From positions 1 to 6,853 of the forward strand of contig JAZUQZ010000025.1 of NCBI GenBank assembly GCA_045626925.1: DNA of 6,853 bases, written 5' to 3'. Made by a program: the position numbers and the translations under genes. The notes below the pieces were generated by a model. The model had not been told where the DNA came from. It did not search any database and saw only the letters and a list, made by a program, of their open reading frames with translations. This document shows, piece after piece, positions 1 through 6,612 of this stretch. The DNA comes from Aphodoplasma sp045626925 (GTDB taxonomy: Bacteria > Bacillota > Clostridia > UBA1381 > UMGS1253). Each line of letters begins with the position of its first letter. Positions within the stretch are counted from its first letter, which is position 1.

Positions 1-1284
1 TATAGATATAATAAGGTTTGTGCTGCCCGCACCAACTATTGTAACCGCACCTGTAGAAGCATCAATTGTTGCTACGCTTTCGTTGCTCGACGAATATTGC
101 GGTGCATTTGCTACATTTGGGTCTGTAGCTACAACTGCAAAACTAAATCCGCTATCGCCATATACAACGCTTTGCGGAAGTGTTGCAAGTGTTACATTCT
201 GTGTATTCTTGTCAATAATTTCAAACTCTACATTCTCGATAAAAGTAATTTTATAATTGCTTGGAACAGAAAGCGTGCCCTGCAATATTTTATACTTGCC
301 TACTGCGCTGCCCGACACCCTTGAAAGCTCGCCTTCTATAGCATCTTCCCCATATAGCGGAGTATGTTTATATGTCAGTTTCGGCTCCGGACTTGTGCCA
401 ACGCGCATTGATTGATTCGAATCAGGAGTTATAATAATTTCCTTTTTATTTATTGTGTATGATGCTATGCCACTGCCACTTATACAATAGCCTTTGTCTT
501 TTTCGTCTTCATTAAGCTCAATGCTTATCTCATATGTACCTGCATCTGTTGGGGCTTGTGTCGAGCCATTATATTTCACGCTGTAACCAATACCCTCAAC
601 AGAAGGTGTAACAACTGCCGGCTGCGCCTCTGAATTATATGTCTTTGCGTCCGCAGCAATATTAAACGATACCGGTATTGTAATATCCGGATTTATGCTT
701 ACGCTAACGGGCCTAACCGAATGGGCTCTGTTTTGGATAAGACCTTCTTCAGTAGTATAATACAGGTTTGTAACGCTAACCGAAATATCTGTACTCTCTC
801 TTGTTGTAATACTATTGTTTACAATGAATTTCAAACTAAAGAGCGCACCATCGCCTGTAAGGTTTAACGGTTCATCGCTATACATCTCTTGCACATACGC
901 TGTTGCAACTGTAAATTTTGGATTATTAACATCCTTGTTGGGCATAAACTGATCAAAAGCAAAGGAACCTTTCGTAACAAAATCACTCTCAGGTAATGTA
1001 ATATAATCCGGGTCATATGTTACAGTAATATTATAACCGCTTATACCATCTGTAATTCCCGTTCCGGTATTGCCCGAAATGTTAATCGGTACAACAATTG
1101 TCTCGCCGGCATTGCCCGATACACTGCCATTACCAATCACAATTCCCCCGCTTTGTTGCCCCCCGCCTGCACCTGGGGTGCTGGCACCGCCGGACGCTCC
1201 GGCACCTGCGGCAAAAGCATTGCCACAACAAAATGAAAACACTATAGTAAATGTCAATACAATGCTCAAAACTCTCTTAATCAT
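1..1284 (-). CDS. Secreted cohesin-like / MBG-domain surface protein, C-terminus beyond the left edge
   Basis: This is an open frame of 428 codons with no stop before the window edge, so the gene is partial at its 3' end. The ATG at 1284 follows GGAGGTA at 1297-1291; the nearby ATG at 1289 hits a stop at once. Residues 1-25 form a signal peptide (MIKR, a hydrophobic core, then AFA before the cut), so the protein is exported. Residues 26-47 are a Gly/Ala/Ser linker. Residues about 48-198 resemble a cohesin domain: VSGNAGETIVVPINIS, then ITVTYDPDYI, then DGALFSLKFIV. About 203-280 looks like an MBG repeat (YSVKYNGSTQAPTDAGTYEI), about 281-358 like a second MBG-type unit ending FEIID, and about 363-428 like a third MBG/Big-type unit (YSSSNESVATIDASTGAVTIVGAGS). 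Such proteins in Clostridia are extracellular adhesion or scaffold proteins; the partner and cell-wall anchor are unseen. Domain calls are by eye from family patterns. It is a separate transcription unit from the microcompartment genes. Confidence 0.85.
   Translation of the reverse strand, partial: MIKRVLSIVLTFTIVFSFCCGNAFAAGAGASGGASTPGAGGGQQSGGIVIGNGSVSGNAGETIVVPINISGNTGTGITDGISGYNITVTYDPDYITLPESDFVTKGSFAFDQFMPNKDVNNPKFTVATAYVQEMYSDEPLNLTGDGALFSLKFIVNNSITTRESTDISVSVTNLYYTTEEGLIQNRAHSVRPVSVSINPDITIPVSFNIAADAKTYNSEAQPAVVTPSVEGIGYSVKYNGSTQAPTDAGTYEISIELNEDEKDKGYCISGSGIASYTINKKEIIITPDSNQSMRVGTSPEPKLTYKHTPLYGEDAIEGELSRVSGSAVGKYKILQGTLSVPSNYKITFIENVEFEIIDKNTQNVTLATLPQSVVYGDSGFSFAVVATDPNVANAPQYSSSNESVATIDASTGAVTIVGAGSTNLIISI
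1177..1203 (-). repeat. Two adjacent short inverted repeats in the linker-coding part
   Basis: GCCGGA-CGC-TCCGGC (1189-1203) and GGTGC-TG-GCACC (1177-1188) are perfect inverted repeats lying side by side, in a patch that is much richer in G+C than its surroundings. They encode the Gly/Ala/Ser linker after the signal peptide. They could fold in the mRNA about 80-110 bases into the coding region, or simply reflect repetitive Gly/Ala codons. Confidence 0.45.
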
Positions 1285-1290
1285 ATCATT

Positions 1291-1297
1291 TACCTCC
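1291..1297 (-). promoter_or_regulatory. Ribosome binding site of the cohesin-like protein gene
   Basis: On the minus strand GGAGGTA lies 6 bases before the ATG at 1284. It is a near-perfect Shine-Dalgarno sequence and fixes the start of a gene whose other end is not in the window. Confidence 0.8.
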
Positions 1298-1319
1298 GTT
1301 TTATATTTGTAAAATCGAA

Positions 1320-1337
1320 ATTATACTCATTATACTC
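1320..1337 (-). repeat. Tandem 9-base repeat GAGTATAAT x2 in the leader region
   Basis: Reading the minus strand, GAGTATAAT occurs twice back to back (1337-1329 and 1328-1320). Each copy holds a perfect TATAAT, so the repeat may supply alternative -10 elements or a regulator site. With only two copies in AT-rich DNA it may also be chance. Confidence 0.5.
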
Positions 1338-1345
1338 CTATTTAT

Positions 1346-1374
1346 ATTTTACAGTATGTCCGCCACAAAAGCAA
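1346..1374 (-). promoter_or_regulatory. Candidate sigma-A promoter of the cohesin-like protein gene
   Basis: On the minus strand TTGCTT (1374-1369) is followed after exactly 17 bases by TAAAAT (1351-1346), a good match to the -35 and -10 consensus. It would give a leader of about 55 bases. The region is AT-rich and two perfect TATAAT boxes lie just downstream (1331-1326 and 1322-1317 area) without clear -35 partners, so the exact promoter is uncertain. The upstream operon appears to terminate at about 1450, so this gene needs a promoter of its own here. Confidence 0.45.
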
Positions 1375-1448
1375 TATGATTTTTATTACAATTATATACT
1401 TTTCTTGCATATTTTTAAATAATGAGGCTATAAAAAATTTTGCATAAT

Positions 1449-1474
1449 AAAAAAATGGGCAACTATTTTTGCCC
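1449..1474 (-). terminator. Rho-independent terminator after the deoR-type gene, probable end of the BMC operon
   Basis: On the minus strand GGGCAA (1474-1469), a six-base loop and TTGCCC (1462-1457) form a perfect 6-bp stem, followed by ATTTTTTT. It begins 17 bases past the stop codon of the regulator gene. The other strand also has TTTTTT after the stem, so it could act in both directions, but no plus-strand gene needs it here. Confidence 0.8.
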
Positions 1475-1491
1475 TTTTTTGTCGATTTATT

Positions 1492-2253
1492 TTATATCTT
1501 TTGCACTTCAACTGCGCACGCATCAAGCGCTTCACACATTCTTTCATCAAGCTCAGCATCTGTAATAAAAACATCCACCTCATCAAACGGCGCAAGCTTT
1601 GTAAAGCCTACTTTGCCAATTTTTGAGCCATCACAAAGGTAGTACGCCTTTTCGCAGTTTTTAAGCATAGCTGCCTTAATATTTCTTTCATTCTCATTAC
1701 TCTCAAGTATCCCCGCATCAGCGCTTACACCTCTGCTGCTGAAAAACAATTTGCCTGCAAAATACTTTTCTAAAATTGTCTCAGAAGCAAGGTCGCCAAT
1801 GAACGATAGATTGTTTGACACAAGTCCGCCAACAGCTACGAGCTTTATATTTTCACAACCGACAAGCTCATTTACCACGCGAAGCGAGTTTGTAATAACT
1901 GTCAAATTGTGTAATGCATGAAGCTCTTTTGCCATATAAAATGTCGTTGTCGATGCATCAAGAAAAACTGTATCGCCCGGCATTATATGAGCACACGCAG
2001 CCTTTGCAAGCTTTTGCTTTACATCAACATTTGTCTTTTTGCGCTTTTCAAGAGAAAGTTCATATGATGTACGACTAATCGGCACCGCACCACCGTGAGT
2101 ACGCATAAGTGCCTCGCTTTTTTCAAGTTTTTCAAGGTCACGCCTTATCGTTTCCTCTGTAACGCCAAGCTCAGCGCTGAGCTTGCTTACCCATACAGAG
2201 CCCTGTGCTTCCAAAAGTTCCAATATTCTTTTTTGTCGCTCTGGTGCAAACAT
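1492..2253 (-). CDS. DeoR-family transcriptional regulator
   Basis: A 253-residue protein, the normal length for the DeoR/GlpR family. The N-terminal winged helix-turn-helix (about 5-57) carries the family signature around VTEETIRRDLEKLEK and RTHGGAVP. The effector domain (about 75-235) has the sugar-phosphate-binding pattern: LDASTTT at 98-104, TNS at 121-123, VGG at 141-143 and CDGSK at 207-211. These proteins usually act as repressors released by phosphorylated sugars or related metabolites. The ATG follows AAGGAG with a 7-base spacer. It is the last gene of the BMC operon, 30 bases after the phosphotransacylase gene and followed by a terminator, so it probably controls this operon, with autoregulation. 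Known fucose/rhamnose-type BMC loci often carry regulators of this family, while classical pdu uses PocR and eut uses EutR or EutVW; this link to substrate is inference. The operator would lie upstream of the operon, outside the window. Confidence 0.92.
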   Translation of the reverse strand: MFAPERQKRILELLEAQGSVWVSKLSAELGVTEETIRRDLEKLEKSEALMRTHGGAVPISRTSYELSLEKRKKTNVDVKQKLAKAACAHIMPGDTVFLDASTTTFYMAKELHALHNLTVITNSLRVVNELVGCENIKLVAVGGLVSNNLSFIGDLASETILEKYFAGKLFFSSRGVSADAGILESNENERNIKAAMLKNCEKAYYLCDGSKIGKVGFTKLAPFDEVDVFITDAELDERMCEALDACAVEVQKI

Positions 2254-2283
2254 AACATTTCTCCTTAATATAAAAATTATATT

Positions 2284-2961
2284 TTATTTCTTCGAGATTA
2301 TGGTTACCAGGTTGCCGTTTTTTAAGCCCGCACAGTTTGCGTCATCTGTATCAATATGCATCTCACTATGGAAGTCATCGCGCACTCTGACCTGCACTTC
2401 ATAAAAAAGTGTCGGTTTTTCTCCGTCAATACGCACATCAACATAATCACCATCTTTTACACCGTGCTCTGCTGCACCATCAGGCGAAAGATGAATATGA
2501 CGATTTGCTATAATAACACCTTCTGTAAGGTATACACTCCCTTTTGGCCCAACAAGCACCATCTTTTCCGAGCCTTCAATGTTGCCCGACGGACGAACAG
2601 GTGGGCTGACCTTTAAAACAAATGTATCTGTACGCGAAATTTCTACCTGGGTATTTTTGCGCACAGGTCCAAGCACACGCACATTTTCAATAGCTTTAAG
2701 CGACGGACCAACAAGCGTTACAACCTCATTTGATGCAAACTCTCTGCCCATCAAAACCTTTTTTACACTAAGCTCATATCCTTTGCCAAATAATATCTCA
2801 AGGTCTTTTTGGCTAAGGTGCACATGTCTTTGTGAAACGCCTACCTTGATTTGCATATCGTCGTCACTGTGGTTTTGTGCATCAGACTTTGCATCCAGTG
2901 CCATGTTTGAGGATTTTATAACTTCTGCCACAATCTGCTCTATAAGCTTTTCATTATACAT
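2284..2961 (-). CDS. pduL: PduL-type phosphate acyltransferase of a microcompartment
   Basis: A 225-residue protein with the two-part PduL fold. PduL converts acyl-CoA plus phosphate to acyl-phosphate and CoA, recycling CoA inside the compartment and allowing ATP formation by a cytosolic kinase. Both zinc-site motifs are present: SQRHVHLS (His46, His48) and ANRHIHLS (His155, His157), together with SEMHIDTDDANCAG (His202, Cys210). The first repeat also has GPVRKNTQVEIS, with a conserved arginine at 101. This family is unrelated to the classical Pta enzyme. Residues 1-20 (EKLIEQIVAEVIKSS) form a likely amphipathic helix, then a polar linker (about 21-36), as in encapsulation peptides that target cargo to the shell lumen. 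The ATG follows GAGGGTGA. It lies 39 bases after the aldehyde dehydrogenase gene, the enzyme that supplies its substrate. The acyl group (acetyl, propionyl or other) cannot be told from the sequence. Confidence 0.93.
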   Translation of the reverse strand: MYNEKLIEQIVAEVIKSSNMALDAKSDAQNHSDDDMQIKVGVSQRHVHLSQKDLEILFGKGYELSVKKVLMGREFASNEVVTLVGPSLKAIENVRVLGPVRKNTQVEISRTDTFVLKVSPPVRPSGNIEGSEKMVLVGPKGSVYLTEGVIIANRHIHLSPDGAAEHGVKDGDYVDVRIDGEKPTLFYEVQVRVRDDFHSEMHIDTDDANCAGLKNGNLVTIISKK

Positions 2962-3000
2962 GCCATTTCACCCTCTGTCTATCAAAAAAATCTTTCTTTA

Positions 3001-4398
3001 TCAAACAATATGCAAACCGTCAGCCATTACACATCTGCGCTGTCTTGTAAAGCTCTTTGCACTTGTAATACCTTCTCCTGTAGGGCCTGCAATAGTAAAT
3101 GTTGTATGTCCCTCACCGCCGGCACCAATGCCTGCATACGAAGGCGCATTTTTTACAAATATAGTCGTTTCAACTGCTCGTGCAAACGCTGTAAGTCTAT
3201 CAACATTTTTTGAATGAATATGCGCCGAATGACGATTGCCATGCTCTGCTGCAACAGCAAGCTCTATCGCCTCATCAATATCCTTTACGCGTACGATAGG
3301 CAAAATCGGCATCATAAGCTCTGTCTGTACAAATGGGTGGTTGTTATCTGTTTCCATTATAATAAGTCTTGCATCCGCCTCTATCCCAATCTCTTTTAAA
3401 AATAACGATGCATCCTTGCCAACCCATTTTTTATTGATGCTATATTTTCCATCTTTATTTATAAGTGCAACCTTTACAAGCTCATCAATCTTCTGCCCAC
3501 TTATAAGATATGCACCGCTTTTTTGCATTCCATCTATAAGTGCATCACATATACTATCAAATGCAAAGCACTCTTTTTCTGCTATACACGGCAAATTATT
3601 ATCAAAGCTTGCACCGGCAACAATGTCAGATGCAGCTTTTTTTGCATCAACAGTATCATCAACAATTACAGGCGGATTGCCTGCTCCTGCACCGATTGCC
3701 TTTTTGCCCGATGACAAAAGCATCTTTACAACGCCCGGACCACCGGTTGCTACAAGCATCTTTACATCAGGAGATGATACCATCTCGTTGCTCGAATCCA
3801 TATTCGGATTTTTTACAGAAACAACAATATTTTCAGGACCACCTGCCGCAAGGATAGCACGATTTACAAGGTCAACAGCATAATTTGATGTATTCTTTGC
3901 ATTAGGATGCGGATTAAATACTACACCGTTTCCTGCTGCAATCATGCCTATAGAGTTACACAAAACAGTTTCGCTCGGGTTTGTCGACGGTGTGATACTT
4001 CCAATTATGCCAAAAGGCGCCGTCTCAACAAGTGTAAGACCACAATCGCCTGTATATACGCGTGGGTCAAGGTCCTCTGTGCCGGGTGTCTTGTTCGCAA
4101 CAAGCTGATGCTTGATAATCTTGTCGCACACGCGACCCATACCTGTTTCCTTTACGCCAAGCTCTGCCATAATCTGCGCTTCTTTTAATATGTACTCACG
4201 AATTTTACTAATCATTTTTTCGCGCTGTGCAACGCTATAACCACGAAGCTGAGCATATGACTTTTTAACAGCCGCAAGAGCATCGCTCATAGAGTCAAAT
4301 ACACCCTTTTGTGCACGATTTTCACTCAAATTGCCAAGATCAATGTTGCCTATAACTTCTTTAATAATCATCTCAATTTTTGCTTCATCAAATTGCAT
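3001..4398 (-). CDS. pduP: CoA-acylating aldehyde dehydrogenase, PduP/EutE type
   Basis: A 465-residue protein, close to the usual length for PduP. It oxidises an aldehyde with NAD+ and CoA to acyl-CoA, the central step of aldehyde-processing microcompartments. The catalytic cysteine is Cys271 in FDNNLPCIAEKE. Other family signatures are GIIGSITPSTNPSE, NPHPNAK, VATGGPGVVKMLLSSGKKA, GAGAGNPPVIVD and, near the C-terminus, APSYAGIGAGGEGHTTFTIA. The N-terminus (FDEAKIEMIIKEVIGNI) looks like a shell-targeting helix, separated from the catalytic domain by a short linker. The start chosen is the ATG at 4398: GAGGTGA (4410-4404) lies 5 bases before it. The in-frame GTG at 4407 would add three residues but is part of that Shine-Dalgarno sequence. 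It sits between the pduT-like and pduL genes, matching its pathway position. EutE is the close alternative; the choice depends on the substrate, which is unknown. Confidence 0.94.
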   Translation of the reverse strand: MQFDEAKIEMIIKEVIGNIDLGNLSENRAQKGVFDSMSDALAAVKKSYAQLRGYSVAQREKMISKIREYILKEAQIMAELGVKETGMGRVCDKIIKHQLVANKTPGTEDLDPRVYTGDCGLTLVETAPFGIIGSITPSTNPSETVLCNSIGMIAAGNGVVFNPHPNAKNTSNYAVDLVNRAILAAGGPENIVVSVKNPNMDSSNEMVSSPDVKMLVATGGPGVVKMLLSSGKKAIGAGAGNPPVIVDDTVDAKKAASDIVAGASFDNNLPCIAEKECFAFDSICDALIDGMQKSGAYLISGQKIDELVKVALINKDGKYSINKKWVGKDASLFLKEIGIEADARLIIMETDNNHPFVQTELMMPILPIVRVKDIDEAIELAVAAEHGNRHSAHIHSKNVDRLTAFARAVETTIFVKNAPSYAGIGAGGEGHTTFTIAGPTGEGITSAKSFTRQRRCVMADGLHIV

Positions 4399-4403
4399 AA
4401 CTG

Positions 4404-4410
4404 TCACCTC
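4404..4410 (-). promoter_or_regulatory. Ribosome binding site deciding the pduP start
   Basis: GAGGTGA on the minus strand, 5 bases before the ATG at 4398. The longer reading frame begins with a GTG at 4407 that is made of bases inside this motif, so the GTG is very unlikely to be the initiator. Confidence 0.8.
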
Positions 4411-4437
4411 AAATTTTATTGGTATAAATTAAATATA

Positions 4438-4986
4438 TTAAAAAATTGTCTTTGCCAAATCTTTGCTCGGATTTGCAATAACTGCACAGTCAAGAAGCAT
4501 CGCACTTTTCTTTATCTCTTTTTTCACGCGCTCAATCGCCGCCTCAACGCCTGCAACTTCACCCGTAAATAACAGATACGATTTGCCACACATACCAACT
4601 GCCAAACGAAGCTCTATAAGCGATACTATCGCAGTTTTCGCCACTGTATCAGCAGCACTGACCGCACTCGACGCGCTGTATGTTTCAATAATGCCAAGTG
4701 CATTAAGATTGTCAACAGATGGTGCGCCAAGCATCGCATCAAAAATATCCTTGTGCGGATTACCAAGCACAAAGCTGTCCGCTACACCGGAACCATACGC
4801 CTTGCATGCAGCATCGTGCGACGCCTTTACCGCACTTATATCTCCGCTAAATAATATAAGATATTTTCCCGGGCAGACTGTTTTTGCAAATATTATCTCA
4901 ACATTTGCGGTTTTTACAATAAGGTCAGCCGCCAAAAACCCCGTCGTTACTGTGTTTGTTTCTACCATTGCAATAGCTTTATTCAT
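4438..4986 (-). CDS. pduT: PduT-like tandem-BMC-domain shell protein with an iron-sulfur pore
   Basis: A 182-residue protein made of two BMC domains (about 3-90 and 96-180), as in trimeric BMC-T shell proteins. Domain 1 has KTVCPGKYLILFSGD, matching the region of PduT where Cys38 from three subunits holds a [4Fe-4S] cluster at the trimer axis; the cysteine here is also residue 38. The likely role is to let electrons, not metabolites, cross the shell. Domain 2 has AVGMCGKSYLLFTGE, with Cys133 one position past the equivalent of Cys38, so a second cysteine may face the pore region. The ATG overlaps the end of the PduS-like gene by 8 bases (ATGAATAA), suggesting translational coupling with its expected redox partner. 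AGGAGG lies 12 bases upstream, a slightly long spacing; no start codon in frame lies closer to it. Assignment as PduT is strong; presence of the cluster is inferred from the cysteine. Confidence 0.9.
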   Translation of the reverse strand: MNKAIAMVETNTVTTGFLAADLIVKTANVEIIFAKTVCPGKYLILFSGDISAVKASHDAACKAYGSGVADSFVLGNPHKDIFDAMLGAPSVDNLNALGIIETYSASSAVSAADTVAKTAIVSLIELRLAVGMCGKSYLLFTGEVAGVEAAIERVKKEIKKSAMLLDCAVIANPSKDLAKTIF

Positions 4987-6325
4987 TTGTCGACTCGACC
5001 TCCTTTGCCTCTATTATTATGTATTTATCCATGATTTTCGATATAACTCCATCAATTGGTGCATGAAGATTTACACCAAGGCTGTCCTTTGCAACTTGTG
5101 CAACACATTGTCCCACTGTTACTGCATCGCCCACCTTTACAATAACTTTTGGTAAAGCGCCGATGCTTTGCATAATAGGAAGCTTTATCCGTTTAACTTT
5201 TATATTTTTTTCACCAAATGGTGCCGGCACATCATATTTTACAAGATCAAGGCGCGTAAGAAGACGCGACATCGGTATTTTTAAATATTCACGCATCCTG
5301 TGCACATCACTTTTTTTTGCTTTTGGCGGCTTTACGCCCTCCTTACGAAGTCTATCCTTGCACTCACTTATAAGAGTTCTCGGTGCAAGCCCTTGCGGAC
5401 ATATATACATCTCACACAAACCACATCCGGAGCAAAACGCCGTATTAAGCACTGCATCAACCTGTTTTTCGTCGCGATTCTTTGCAGCAAGCATAAAGCT
5501 ATGTGGCTCAATCGGATGACCAAGCATATTTCTCGGACACATATCGGTACACATCCTACACTGGCAACATGCACTCATCGCACGATTTATTGAAACGGAG
5601 GTTTTTACTCTCCTTTTATCTACTATGTAATGGTCATGTGGCATAACTAAAATTGCATTCGTTGTTTTTGTGATTGGTTCACTTCCTGTTACAATTCTAC
5701 CCGTCATAGGTCCGCCACTTATATATACGGGATTGTCACATGTGACTCCATCAGCCTCTTTAAGTGCATCTTCAAAAGACATGCCAAGCGGCAAACGAAG
5801 CGTGCATGGCTTTTTAACCTCACCCGCAATAGTAACATATTTATGTGTTACATTTATACCTCTTAATGCGTTGTATGTATCATATGCCGTTTCAACATTG
5901 AAAACGCACACGCCAACAGAAATCGGCAACGCCCCCGCAGCAACAACGCGCTTTGTAGTTTCATATATCAATACGACCTCATCACCCGCCGGATAAATCT
6001 CCGGCAGATACGAAATCTCAATATTTTCAAATTCATCAATGACTGACAAAAGTGCATCAACCGCAAAGTTGTATGAGCGCTTTATGCCCACAATAGCGCG
6101 GCTTGCACCAATGCTTTGTCTTATAACTTCAAAACCTTCCAAAACCTCATGCGCATGCACCGCCAAAAGCTGTCTATGTGGCTTTAATAACGGTTCGCAT
6201 TCCGCGCAATTTAATATTATAGTGTCAATCCCTTCGCCTAATTTGGCGTAAGTAGGGAAGCCGGCACCACCTGCGCCGACTACCCCAGCCTCTTTAAGCT
6301 TTGCTTTAAGCTCTCTTACGTCCAT
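4979..6325 (-). CDS. pduS: PduS-like (RnfC-related) flavin and iron-sulfur electron-transfer protein
   Basis: A 448-residue protein, about the length of PduS. Residues 14-30 (GVVGAGGAGFPTYAKLG) open the FMN/NADH-binding domain shared with RnfC and the Nqo1/NuoF subunit of complex I; NCAECEPLL follows at 39-47. An SLBB-type segment lies about 160-225. Two ferredoxin-type clusters follow: Cys253, 256, 259, 263 and Cys298, 301, 304, 309, the second with four residues before its last cysteine. The C-terminal 65 residues form a lipoyl-like sandwich (MQSIGALPKVIVKVGDAVTVG). In Salmonella, PduS reduces cobalamin for diol dehydratase reactivation; in B12-independent compartments a homologue may instead reoxidise NADH or feed electrons to a radical enzyme. 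It lies 2 bases after the BMC-P gene, with GGAG before its ATG, and overlaps the PduT-like gene. The lack of membrane segments and of other rnf genes, plus the shell-gene context, argues against an Rnf complex. Confidence 0.92.
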   Translation of the reverse strand: MDVRELKAKLKEAGVVGAGGAGFPTYAKLGEGIDTIILNCAECEPLLKPHRQLLAVHAHEVLEGFEVIRQSIGASRAIVGIKRSYNFAVDALLSVIDEFENIEISYLPEIYPAGDEVVLIYETTKRVVAAGALPISVGVCVFNVETAYDTYNALRGINVTHKYVTIAGEVKKPCTLRLPLGMSFEDALKEADGVTCDNPVYISGGPMTGRIVTGSEPITKTTNAILVMPHDHYIVDKRRVKTSVSINRAMSACCQCRMCTDMCPRNMLGHPIEPHSFMLAAKNRDEKQVDAVLNTAFCSGCGLCEMYICPQGLAPRTLISECKDRLRKEGVKPPKAKKSDVHRMREYLKIPMSRLLTRLDLVKYDVPAPFGEKNIKVKRIKLPIMQSIGALPKVIVKVGDAVTVGQCVAQVAKDSLGVNLHAPIDGVISKIMDKYIIIEAKEVESTNE

Positions 6326-6327
6326 TT

Positions 6328-6588
6328 TTACTCCAATCCTCTCGCATCATCAACTATTCCGACAATCGCCGCATCAACAGGAACATCCTCCATCCCCGTA
6401 CCAACACGCGCCGCACTGCCCGTTGCTACAAGCACCGTTTCGCCGATACCTGCACCAACATTGTCGATTGCGACAAAGCTTTTTCCGCCAATAATTTCAA
6501 GCGGCTCAACAATCATAAACTTGCTGCCTATAAGGCTCTCATTTTTTCTTGTTGATACTATACTCGAGATAACTTTTCCGATAATCAT
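6328..6588 (-). CDS. eutN: Pentameric BMC vertex protein, EutN/CcmL family (BMC-P)
   Basis: An 86-residue protein of the EutN/CcmL/PduN family, which forms pentamers that close the vertices of the polyhedral shell. The N-terminus MIIGKVISSIVSTRK, the central FMIVEPLEI, the loop VGAGIGETVLVATGSAAR (44-61) and the end VDAAIVGIVDD are all family hallmarks, and the length is typical. The ATG follows AGGAG with a 6-base spacer, 24 bases after the BMC-H gene. A single vertex gene is visible here; other compartment loci can carry several. The symbol is a family label: PduN or GrpN would be equally valid depending on the substrate. Confidence 0.93.
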   Translation of the reverse strand: MIIGKVISSIVSTRKNESLIGSKFMIVEPLEIIGGKSFVAIDNVGAGIGETVLVATGSAARVGTGMEDVPVDAAIVGIVDDARGLE

Positions 6589-6612
6589 AACTATCTCCTA
6601 TTTGTGCCGTTT

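Noticed and set aside
1222..1284. Lipoprotein signal peptide because of Cys19-Cys20 in the surface protein
   Set aside because: The residues before the cysteines (FSF) do not fit a lipobox, and a good AFA signal peptidase I site follows at residue 25.
1070..1312. Plus-strand 80-codon frame with a proline-rich segment
   Set aside because: It is the antisense of the signal peptide and Gly/Ala linker of the cohesin-like protein; the prolines are complement glycine codons.
2254..3000. Internal promoters or terminators between pduP, pduL and the regulator gene
   Set aside because: The 30- and 39-base gaps hold ribosome binding sites but no stem-loop with a T-run and no paired -35/-10 elements.
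2579..3883. Long plus-strand open frames opposite pduL and pduP (about 212 and 215 codons)
   Set aside because: They lie wholly antisense to genes with clear family motifs, have compositions rich in Ser/Cys/Ile typical of antisense frames, and show no recognisable domain or convincing ribosome binding site.
4463..5155. Plus-strand 230-codon open frame opposite the pduT-like gene
   Set aside because: It is a shadow of the tandem BMC gene and runs across the pduS-pduT overlap; its protein resembles no family.
4979..6325. RnfC subunit of a membrane Rnf complex
   Set aside because: No rnfD, G, E, A or B genes are adjacent, and the gene sits between shell genes and overlaps a PduT-like gene, so PduS is the better reading.
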